Positions 20,139-32,100 of a stretch of DNA of 64,000 nt are shown here, piece by piece. Under the pieces are notes generated by a model, which was not told the DNA's origin, searched no databases, and saw only the letters and a list, made by a program, of their open reading frames with translations. Position 1 is the stretch's first letter, and each line of letters starts with the position of its first letter. The position numbers and the translations under genes were made by a program. Source of the DNA: Crossaster papposus (taxonomy: Eukaryota > Echinodermata > Asteroidea > Velatida > Solasteridae); assembly GCA_037893245.1 (NCBI GenBank), contig JBAIAA010000900.1, forward strand, positions 124,001-188,000, read 5' to 3'.

Positions 20139-23100
20139 ATGGAGGTCCAAATGGCTGGTGGTTTGGCCGCTAAAAGAGGCGGTGGTTTGCCCAAACTACG
20201 AGAACTGCTTCGGAGACAAAGGAGAGATTCAGATGTAAGGATTTTTGATGAACGTTACTTTTGCGAAGTGTTTATTTTCCCGCGAACCGCTCCTACTTTT
20301 TTTCCCACTAAGTAATGTTGGCTCGCCTCAGCTAATCATTATGTCTCGGGCGCGCAGGGAATTGTGGGATAGAAATTGGATAAACCATGGAGGAAGGAAA
20401 ACAAACACATGTGGATGCGTGTTGTGCAAAGCGTACTGCAAGTAACATACCCGTGAACGTGGTGGGGTTATTATACACCGCCACGTCTGTTGTGTTATTT
20501 TGAACAAGAGAAATTAATTAATCAATAAAATTAAAAGCCGCCGTGTTATTTTCCAGCCTGTGACCATTTTCCTGTTAATTACTTACTCACGCTCTTGTTC
20601 ACCAAATTACGTATGCACAGCACCTTCCGTTCCAAAGAAATTGAGTGAAAAAAAAGGTGGAGTCCAACACAAACCTGTTGCCTTTTTGGATCGCACGGTG
20701 CCCCGAATCCTTCACATAAAGAAATGACATGTAGAATGGCTTGAGAGGCGTCACCATCAAGCCGACCTTTTGACGCGCATGGTGACCTCGCAGTGGATAC
20801 CAGCGCCACCAACGACAGCTTTGGTTTCCAAAAACATGACGCATGCTCGATATGTACGACTAAAGCTGCCGTTGGTGGCGCTATGGAATCTTGTGCATGA
20901 CTTCATCTTGCTAGTTATTGTGTTCTCATCAAAATTGTTTTATTTTCCCAGAGCCAGAACGATAGCCCAGATCTTGACTTTGAGTACAATGATGCCAACA
21001 AGTACACACAGGAGATTGCAGGTAACTATTGGTACAGCGCAGACCTCTGCTCCAATGACCCAAAACACCCTATCTCACAATAGTAAAAAGAATAATTCAA
21101 AGTAATCCCGATTCCTGATCTGGATCCAGATCAATTTGAACATTTATTGGAATTATCCTTGACCCACGTTGTACCCACTGAGTTTCGTTAAAATCCCTTC
21201 AGTAGTTTTTACATAATTCTGCTAACAACCAAACAGACGGACAGACAGACACCATGCCCAACATGACAGACAGGGGGTGGATACATAAATTCTGCCATCA
21301 GAGACGTTTGGAGGTAATGAAGCAAATTGTCTTGCATGGGCTTATCATGCAATTGTACTTTACCAACATTTACCTAATTGTATGGTTCTGCTAGTAAGAG
21401 TATTGTCGTTGTCCAGACTGATTGGTAGTGTGGTACGAGGGCGTCCTCGCCAACTCCCAGATATGCATTCACTCATAATATACTGTCCACTAGCGGCCTT
21501 CATGGGTAAAACATTATATTTAGTGCACTTTGTCCCGTTTCCAAAACATCAATTTCGTCGACCCACATCTTCCGAGATCTAATACAAGCTTGTTTATTTT
21601 ATACCCACAGAGTTGTATAGTTACACAGAGGAGCCTGAGTTTGCGCTCTGTCAGAAATGCTTTGAAGAGGATTTCCACTCCTACAGTAAGCTATTACGTG
21701 TATTATTTCCCCTGATTCAATCAGCTGTATTGAGCTGCATACTCCCCAGGGAGCTGAGATGGTATTTGTAATGTTTCATGGGCCCAATGACCGGGGTGAT
21801 AATGTGAGAGCGCCTTGAGTATATAAGAACTGCCTATTATTATTATTACAGTCAAGGAGAAATGGACACAACTCAGTCACGACTGCAAACTGATGCACAT
21901 CCTACGTCTGCTAAACAGTGTGGAGAGTGCCAAGCGAGAACAACGAATGAAATCTGCAAGAGCGGTCCTCTATTTGGCCCAAGGTATGTTGTAAATGTCC
22001 ACTTTAATTTAATTCATTTTTAAAAGTTATATTTATAAGCGTTTGCCAAAGAACATTAAAGTTATTTCGGCAATTCACACAGCCAGGTTCTTGTTGTGAC
22101 GTCGAAGCAACAAAGAGTAGATAAATCAACCACAATAACCATCTCTGTCCTCACAGTCACCCATTTACTCCTTAGTGGAGAGAAGCAATGAGTGACAAAG
22201 TGCATTGCCCAAGGGCACACGCACATGTACCATAGTCCCAGGCTGGACTCGCACCCACAACCTGCAGCTTTTTACCTACAAATTCAATGCTCCAGACCAT
22301 GAGGCCATGGATAGCCACCTCACAATCAACTAGAAAACCGTTTTTGTTTGTTTGAGATCCGGCAAGATGCTGATTGTAATGAACTATTGAATTATTTTGG
22401 ATGTACATGTAGGTTGTTTCAGTGAGTGTTCCAGCGTGGAGGAGCAGGTAAGACGTGCTAGGGAGAACTGCTTCCTCTTGTACGAGTGTTCAGTCTTCAA
22501 CACCTTTGTGGAACTGCTTAGTATGGAGGCTGAGTGAGTAACCTTTATCATTTCACCATGTTTATGCGCCTATTATTTCAGGGTTCCTAGCCACTTTGGA
22601 AAAACTTGAAAAAGAGCTTCTAGTTTTTGAGTCGGGGGAAACTAAGGACAATTTGGGAAAATGCCTAAAATCAAGGGAAAAATCATTAAAAGAAACAGTT
22701 TCGCAGTAGGGAAAGGCTTCTCCAGTTCGGCAGCACAAAAAAAGTGTAAAGTCGCACTGTGGCATTTTGAGTTACAAGTAGAAACAACAATTTTGGGGAC
22801 TTTTTTCTATTAAAAAAACCCATATTTTTATATCTCAAACTGAATCTCGGTAAACAAAATTGGGAAATTGATTTTTTGAGCTTTGGGCAAAGTGTAATGG
22901 CACAGATAAAAAACGTTGAACATCATTTTCTCAAAATAAGGGGTCAAGATTAATTAACTATAATAATTAGATACCACAACACACAATGTATCTAATTAAA
23001 GCTTACAAAAATATCAATTTGTTTGCTGTTTTTGCTAAGGTTTATTATTAAGACTTTACAGTCTCCATATAATAATCACTGTTTCTAATAGAAAAGCCCA

Positions 23101-26100
23101 CTAGCAACAACCCACCCACACACAAAAATAAAAGTGATTTAGATTTGAAATATATTTTGCTTCATTTGTTATTTGCAGAAACTCTGTGGCTGCATCAACA
23201 GCCCTACGGAAGCCGGCCGTGTCAATAGTGGACAGCACAGACATAAGGTGCAATTTTCCGGCAGAAAAATTTACACAAATTTATGATGGAGCAAGTGCAA
23301 CTGAAATTGGTATATTTGACCGACCCGTCATAATCATTGCTCAACCTATCGTTGCTCAACGTATAAAGGTCAATGCGAAAAACTACATACATTTTGGAAG
23401 ACCGCCAACATAGGGCAAGATAGCTCAGTTGGTAGAACGCCGGTACCTTATTCCGGAGGTCGCAGGTCGCAGGTTCAAATCCCACACTTGCCAGTTTTCT
23501 TTGTTTACTTTAATAATATGAAGACTTTTGTTTTTGAACAGAATTCATTGCCGTTTTACCGTTGGCAGAACTTTAGAATTGCCACATGATTCCAAAATAA
23601 GTCGGACAAAAATAATTTAAAAATGGTGGGCAAAGGTGATTCAATGACTGTTTTGTGACTAAACTAAAAAAAAAAATTAAAAAAAAAAGCATTTAAAAAC
23701 TGTGAGTTTTTGTGTTATTCTCGGTCCACTTTTGCGACCCTCCAAACTTGAGCTGTTTGGATATAGTCGTATTCCAGCCATAATTTCGTGTGTTCAAATT
23801 GAACTGTTAAGTTCTTTTTATGCACATTTGCTAAGGATTGTATTGAGTGTGCTATACGTCATGATCGAGACCCTCAGAATGGATTCAGACCAGGATACTG
23901 AGAAGCAAAAACATCAGAGAGAAATCTTCAAGACAGAATTAGGTCAGTGAGTTTGGGGTGTTTTTTTTTGAGGGCGGGAAAGTTGTATCTCTTTGTGTGA
24001 GAGATTTTCCCCCCAATTTTTTTCCAAGATGTACGATAAGGATCCCCTTTGTGGTAATCAACCATTAACCAGATTATTCCCATAGGAACACATGCAAAAG
24101 GCTGGTCTCAGGACATTTGTGCATATTTGTACTGTTAAACCATAGGAGAGTTAACAAGTTGTTTTGTTTCCTGTAAAGTGCCCCAAAAGGGTTTACCTAA
24201 GGGTTTACCTTTATTAAATAAACAATAATATTGCTTCGCAACCACACTGGCAGCGTGATTACATGCCACAATTTCTTTTATTTTACAACAAAAATAAGTG
24301 AAATGTTATTTTATCCAGGTCAACCAGTATGTGGGGAAGACTCTCTTGCAATTATCCTTTTCAACATGGTGACTAAGTTCTGCAGTGGCCACGCCCCGCA
24401 CTTCCCAATCAAAAAAGTTTTACTCCTCTTGTGGAAAACAATGCTGGTAAGTCCGAGCTTTAACCTTGCAAAATAGACGATCATAAATGTTGGTTTTAAA
24501 AAAGAATTTGCAAACAAGTGCATTTTGTCATATATCTAACCTTGAAGTTTTCTTCCATTTGTTTGTTTGTTTGTTTTTAGTTTTCCTTGGGTGGTTTAAT
24601 CGAGTACAAGTTAATGAAGCATGAGGCTCGGGAAGCAGAAGGCTTGGATGCGGTCAAGGAGGACACTATTCAGGTTACCAAGACGATGAGGGCATCGTCT
24701 CCTCCCGCCTCCACTGGGGATGGGCTACAGGAGAGACGGACACGAGGATCTCTCCGTAGGGTAAGCTCACAATACCGAACCAATTGACCTTTTCCATTGA
24801 GGAAGTTAAGGCAGGTTTCAATATTTACAGTCAGTTATGTTTGCAGTACTCGTCTACAGAATCTGTAGTCGTTTTTTTTTTTTCAAGATTATAGAATCTT
24901 ATGACCTTAATGATTATTGTAATAATTGTGTCACCAACTTATACTTATACGATGTGAAAACAAATGTTATTGAACAAGGAGACCTAGAAATGAAAAACTG
25001 GATTTGAAGGTCGCAAGTAAAGTTCATGTTTACCCAAACCCAACTGATTTCTCGTCCAACTGATTACTTGTGAAATGCCAAAATAATATTAAAACATGAA
25101 TGTTTTTTTGGTAGAGAGTACACTTAGAAATCATTCAGTCAACAATTATAGCAAGAGAAAGGACAACCCCATGTAAACTACCCATACATGCCATAGAAAG
25201 GTCATAGAGGGGGGGGTCAGGAGGGTCACGGAAGCACAAAGACAAAATGGCTTACTTTTAGGCTCTATTGTACAGAACCAGTTGAGCATAAAAAAAACAA
25301 CAGAAAATGCAGAAAGTGCTAAGCACATTTTTGCTGGGAAACAGTTTACAAGCAGTCTGTCATATGATATCCTTGTCAGTGATCAGCTATTGTTGCATAG
25401 CAAAATGTGTAAGCAATAGCTACGGTATGTGACACTACCACACATACAAGAAAGCAAAGTTCTAATTGGAGGTTTTGAAATTTAGACATTTCTTGACTTA
25501 TCTTCGAGTGTGCCTTGAATGTCATTGATTTAATCAACCAAAGATTAACATGATTTAACTTGTTTTTGTTGCATGAAGAGACAATGCTTTTCAGGAATCC
25601 ATTCTAACATAGATTGATTGCTAGCGTTTGCTTGAGTCTAACAAAAGTTGTGCATTTCTGATTTGGAGAAATTTTGGGAAACATCTCAATTTTGTTTCTT
25701 TCTCAGAAGTCTTCAAAAATGTTGTCCAAATTCTTTGTTTGCATAGATTAACAAAACTAGATTATCAATATTCTCAAAATAGATTTTTCTTAAAATATAA
25801 AAATATCTTATGATTTTGTGGTGTCATAAAATATGGTGTTGTAGTTGTTGTTGTTGATGTACGAAAATGGCACTTATGTCACATTGAATTGTGCCCTTTG
25901 TGCCATAAGCTATGCGGTGATCGATTGAAACTGAATAGACGCTTGCAGTGTGGTGAAAGACGGTATCTGTCAGGAATCGAAAAGCTAGAAGAATCGATAC
26001 TACAAAATAATAGCAAGAAAATCAAACGATTAGAGATAACCAATGGGATAATGTGAAGGGAGGGACAAGGAGGTGTTCATCACCTGCCAGACATTACGCC

Positions 26101-29100
26101 ACGATTGATACAGAAACACCCAGTAAGCCGGACCATGTCTCCTGCAGTTCAAAATATGGTGTAATTTTATTCTTGATATTAAAGTAATTTACTGCAAATC
26201 ATTTTTTTTTTTTTTAAAGGTTGTTGTAGCAAGAAGGGTTTTTGTGCACATTTTTATTGTCATTAAGCTGTCGCATTTTTCATAAAAAAAATAACTTCAT
26301 TTGAAACATTTCCATTATCATTGATTGCATTGATAGTGTTTCGATTTTCAAAACATCATAACGTCAATTAACCCTAACTCCCTACACAACAAAGGAAGTT
26401 GGAGGATTTTGAAGGAATTGTATTGTTCAATAACAATGGTGAGGGAGTTAGGGTTAAAGAATGATTACTGTGCAGGACATTTTCATTTTTGGGAGAAAAA
26501 ACTGGAATCAAATCAATATGCTGTTGACATTCCATTACCAAATGTTGTTTTCTTTCCCCTTTGTTTTTCTTTCTTTCTCTGTGTGTATAAATTGGCCGGT
26601 CTTTTATTTTCACGCTCTTAAATCTCGGGGCGAACGATGTACCGACCGTGGTCCTCTTCTCTCCGTTTTTCGTCACGCTCATCTGTTTACATGACCCCCT
26701 CTTCATCCTCTGGCCCCGCCCATCCGTGTCTGTCCATCAACCAACCTTCCCTTATGGTGTACGAGAGAAGTAGTAGAAATGGCAGTCGTAGCGGTAGATT
26801 AGAGACCGACTCTAGTCCTACTGTTTATTTTTTTTATGAATTTGATTTATTTACTGTTGTGTTTATGATGTTTTATTTTAGTTTATTTTTTTTGTCATGA
26901 AAGGAGGAGGGACTGTTTTTAAGTCTATTGTGATTTTTTGTTGAAAAGTACATTGACCTTTAGCTAAATTTGTGAAGGTGAAAAAAGTCGAGTTTTACAT
27001 CAAAAGAAAAGAATGTTTTGTTTTATGTTGCTATTTTCATGGCAAAACAAAATTTATTTACTTTAAATGAAACACTCCATCATGGACTATCTACTTTGCA
27101 AGTTCAACAATTTTGATTGCACAATAATCAAGGGAAAAAAATGCAGGAGGTCTTGGGTTCGAGTCCCACCCGGGTAATTCCATCTCAAAACCTACCTTTT
27201 CACTCATCAGTAGTTTTCTCAGACTCTAGATACCAGCGCAATATAAGTTTGTTATTATTATAATATTATTTTTTAATTACACTAGGGAGTTAGGGTTAAG
27301 ATGTATGCAAACTGCAAAGTAACGCATGTGAAGCATACTGCTTTAGAGAGGCATTCAGCTGGTTTTTTTTGTACTACGTTGTACTGCAAAATAGCATTTG
27401 AAAGGTTTTGGAAATGAATTGATTTGAAAACAACCTCTCCTTCTTTCATTTTTTTTTGGATTATTTTTGACTTTCTTTTCTGCTTGCTTGCATGTTATGT
27501 TTGTACTTAAGTTGGTACATTCTAATCTGGTGGTACATGTAGTTATTGATGTATTGCAATAAAGCAGGCCATTATTATGAGGTAGAGTAACTTATATTCA
27601 AGCAATCACCACTTAATTTCATGACTCGAATATTTTCAAAATTCCGCACTTACAGTTACTTGTGATAACAGCGCTAGCAGACACATTCTATGCTAACCCT
27701 GTAAACACAGAATTTTTAGTTATGTGATATCCGCCTGCACAGATGCCCAAATGCCTTGCTGACTTGTGGAATACGCTTATTGTAAGAAGGCAATTTTTCT
27801 GCTACAGTAAGCAGGGATTGTTTTTACCAATATTAGCAGCGCCGTATCTTTCTGAAATGACCCTAAAATCGAGTCGGTTCACGGGTCGGCTCGTGGGTCG
27901 GCTCACGAGTCGGCTCGCGGGTCGGCTCGCGGGTCGGCTCGCGGGTCGGCTCGCGGGTCGGCTCGCGGGTCGGCTCGCGGGTCGGCTCGCGAGTCGGCTC
28001 GCGGGTCGGCTCGCGGGTCGGCTCGCGGGTCGGCTCGCGAGTTGGCTCGCGGGTCGGCAGCTTTTCTGTGAGCTGTATATCATTGGTACTTGTGCAATTT
28101 TCACCTACACACTATTAACGATAGTAAACTGTAGTAGAGCAGTGAAGTTCATTTTGTTTGTGTTGGAAAATTAATGTTTACTTAAACCTTTTGTATCTTC
28201 AGTCCTCATAATGTCTGCTGAGCTTTAAAACAGAGGTATAACAAAACAATTGTTGACTGCTGTGATGTGATATGACATTTGTGGGACGCATAGCACCCTC
28301 GACTTCGCCTTGGGTGCTATGCGTTCCCCGGGTGTTCAAAACGTCATTTCCCACATCACAGCAGTCAACAATTGTTTATTGTATAACAGGTGGAGGTATA
28401 ACATGATTTCCTCTTTGAGGGTGTACATGTAGACCAGTATTTGTGTTTTATGATTGAAACTTGTTTGTGTTTAGTGTGTTGGTGCACTGTTGCTGTAGAG
28501 GTTACAAATGGGAGCACTGTATTGGTGGTTTTAGCAGCTAAATACTCTTTGGTTTGGCTGTCCAACATCCCTCCCCTGTTCTTCTACACCCCTTTCTCCA
28601 CTACCACCCTTTCACCACCACCACCACCACCACCACCACCACCACCACCCTCACCCTCACTTTTGTTTCAAGTTTCTGCTGATAAAATCTTGCATTTCAA
28701 TAATTCCTGCACTTGACTTTTGACAGCTTTTAAACAAAAATAAAAACTAATTCACGTGAATTTTTCTTATTTTGCTCATTTTTCCAACCTGTTATTTTTC
28801 CAACTTCATCAAACAATAGTCATAATCTTTGTCAACCCAGGGCCTCGTAAAACAGAACGGCATTGATGAGCCGATGCCAGAGGATCCAGACCGGAGGGAG
28901 GAAGAGAGTAAGGAGGAACAGCTAAATGGAGGGAGTGAGGAGGAAGAAGAGAACAGCAGCCAGCCACCGCCCACCCCACGTGAACACAAAGCGATGCCGT
29001 GGACACCAAAAGTCAGGTGAGGACTAGCCTTGGTCAAGGTGTTCATTATACATGTATAGAATTTAACGTAAAATTTTACGACAAATGTAATTGACGCTGA

Positions 29101-32100
29101 ATCCCTACCGTTGTGTCATATATGCATGCAATGTAGCTGTATATATAATTTGATGACGTCTGGATTAACCAAGGTGTGATTGGACACTCATCTTAGCCCC
29201 GCCTATACTTATCAGTATTCGCATACGAGACCGTGCGCTAGAAATCTAGCGCAAAATAAAGAAAACAATAAGATTTCATAGATGGTAGGAACAAGGCCTT
29301 CGGTCGTCTCAGTTGATTTGCTGTTCGCGCTGTATTCGCGTTCGATATGTTTTTTTTTGCTTCATTGGAGTTTATTTTGGTTCCTTTTTTTTCCATCAGG
29401 CAAAAAGATCTTGATATTTTCTTGGACCACACCAGAAGAAAGTTTGTAGGTTTCCAAGTACAGAGGTAAAAAAGCAATTGAAACATAGTGTTTAGTCAAA
29501 TTCAACATTCCACATTGTCTTAAACGTCCAACTGTGCTTTTTAATAATTAGAGCCAGCAGTTGCGTGAGCTACAAGTTTTTAAAGCGATTCACAATCCCA
29601 ATCTCATCCAACTGGTATCTTTTGTTCCATTTTCCCTTCTTAAAATTACAAAATAAACATAATTAACAGTTTTAGATCATTTTATTTGGTAGAAAAGTAT
29701 TTACACGCATTGACATCCTAAGATTTAGATTTTTGCTCAGCCAGTGTTCTCCCAGATTCTATTTAAAAGGAAGAACTAAATTATATATATATTTTATTTT
29801 TTTAAAATTTATTAACTAGTTTTTACAGCAGAGGAACCGCCAATTACAGGAATGGGAAAAATAAACTATAGTTTTTGTTTCTTTTGAAGTGACCGTAACA
29901 CCCTAGCAGGACTTCCCCAACCCATCCATGAAGGTGTACATGTCTTAAAGAAGGTACATGTCTTAGGTTTATCACTGTCTCTCAAGCAGAACAAGGTATT
30001 CGCTGCTTGTTAAATACGTAGGTGTTATTCTCTTCTCTCTGATGCACATTTCTTGTCGTCTTTTCACGCTGGGATGCAGTATTAACTCGGTGCTTTTGTG
30101 ATCAGTCTACAACAAATGGTGGCTTTCAAGTAGTGATATGCAGAAGTATTGAAATGGCCTCACAGCAGGTTGTGGATAAACAGTTGGACACCGTGTTTTA
30201 ATTTGAGTGAATGACCTATATGCAATCCTATATTCTCTTCTTTTTTGTTCTTTTTTTGTTAGCACGTTTACGTGTCTCTGGCCGAGGTACAGATTAAGCA
30301 GGAAGATCAAATCAACAAGAATCCAATCTCCAAGGTCAGCTCACAACTCTCTACATTTTGTAGTGTGGAAACTGTCGACCTAATTATTATAAGAAAAAAA
30401 GTCGTATCCTCATTAAGTGATCCCCACAATGCCAATTCCCAGGTTGTATCGTAAAATCGGGCGTGATCCCTGGCCACACGGCATTCTGGTGTTTATGACT
30501 TCTGACTAGCACCATTGAACAAAGATTCTGACAATTTGGGAGACCGCTAACATAGTTGGTAGAGCGCCGGTCCAGTATCCTGAAGGGTCGCAGGTTCAAG
30601 TCCCGCCTTCCGATTTCTTTGTTCACTTTGAAATTTATGCCAATTTACCTAGTCAGTTTCCCTTGTGGTTTATTTGTGTATTATAAGATAAAAAACAACT
30701 TGTCCCCTCATTGGGTGATCCCCACAATGTCGCTTTGCCTTTCCAGGCCTCATTTGGTTTTAATCAAGTGAAATTTTAAATGTTTTTGTGACGTTTCTTC
30801 AACATTTTAAAAAATTTGCAAAACCTTTTCCCCTTGACAAAATGTTTTTATTTTCCCCAAATATTACAAGAAATGGCTCTTAACAGATTATTTGTTCAGA
30901 AAACGTCTATTTTGTAATCCAATCGGCCGGGAATAAGGACAAAATTTGTTAATTTGACCTACAGGGAGAAGAGACCATCCCATCTACAGCAGCCGAGCTC
31001 TTGTACCAAGCTATGCTACCTAACCTGCCACAATACATGGTTAGTAGACCTAAACGTGATTAAAAATGTCATCAAAATAATGCATGACACTTGTATAACA
31101 AACATCAGGTGAAAATAGGTGATTTATAAAATCCTTGAATTATGAAATAGTATTTTTTAAAAGAGAATTTATTTTCAAAACGGGTAATTCATGCTTAAAT
31201 CTAGAACTGGTGCCTTTTATTAATAAATTTGTTTTTGCCGTAAATTTGGATTTAGAATTTTGTAGTAAATAATAACTGACCTGTTCAAAGATTTGTGCTC
31301 ATAGATGTTTGAATTGAAAAATCAAGACAAAAACTGCTGTACTTGTAGTCGCATTCCCTGATCCTAAGTTAGATGAAATGGAGCAATTTAAAGACGTCAG
31401 TGAATTGTCAGGCCAGAGAACGACACTAGCTGGCTTGCAATCATTAAGGGATGTATATTACCGTTTGCAAACATACCGTGGACTAACTAAATTGGTTGGG
31501 GGGGGGGGAGTATTTTTAAAAGTCGGTGTTTGGACCATCGTTGGACCTGTGTTTATCATTGCAGCAGTAAGACAATAGTGTGAACAGTTCTTTGAATCTG
31601 TGTCGGAGCATTAACATGATAATCAACCCTCCGGTTGGTTTTGGAGGATTTGGGAGGAATTGGGGATGAATGGCAAAAAAGTGTCAGTTGATTTTGAAGA
31701 ATGCAATGTGTCAAGTTTGTAGGTTGTACTCAGCATTGCTCGATATCACCCACACTGTTTATGGATGTCATTGGAACTGACTTGACTCATAGCAGTAATT
31801 GGTGTAGGATTGAACAAATTCAAGGAAAAAAATTGATGATTTTTGTGGATTGAGGCAATTGTCACCACTCCACTGATTTGTTTTTGATTTATTTTAAATT
31901 AATGATTTTGGAGGGTTGAGGATGAATCCAATTTGTACGGGGTGGCAATTAAAGGATTGAGGATACTTTCTAGCCAAAGGGCCTTTGGGGTTAGGGTTAA
32001 GACAGCCATGGAATGTAGTTGTTATCCCTTTTTCCCTCTTTCTAGATTTCTCTACTGAAGATCCTCCTGGCTGCGGCACCCACCTCCAAGGCTAAGACAG

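Larger units (their letters stand above)
24761..28840 (+). other. Longest STRIP intron (4.1 kb)
   Basis: Joins exon 24581-24760 to the acidic-linker exon 28841-29016. Both ends are phase 0, so a skipped cassette is possible, but none is convincing. It contains the TTAACCCTAAC palindrome (26368-26459), a Ser-rich open stretch (26637-26830), the CpG minisatellite (27878-28058), a palindromic MITE (28194-28395) and a (cca) run (about 28615-28649). The remainder is featureless AT-rich DNA. Confidence 0.6.

Noticed and set aside
23411..23494. A functional tRNA gene
   Set aside because: A and B boxes are present, but the D stem, anticodon loop and acceptor end are defective and a related copy occurs at 30528-30640. 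It is a SINE head.
26637..26900. Ser-rich frame as a possible STRIP cassette exon
   Set aside because: Phase 0 on both sides would allow it, but there is no AG acceptor with a pyrimidine tract at its start, no good donor, and stops follow. The flanking exons already join as continuous STRIP sequence.
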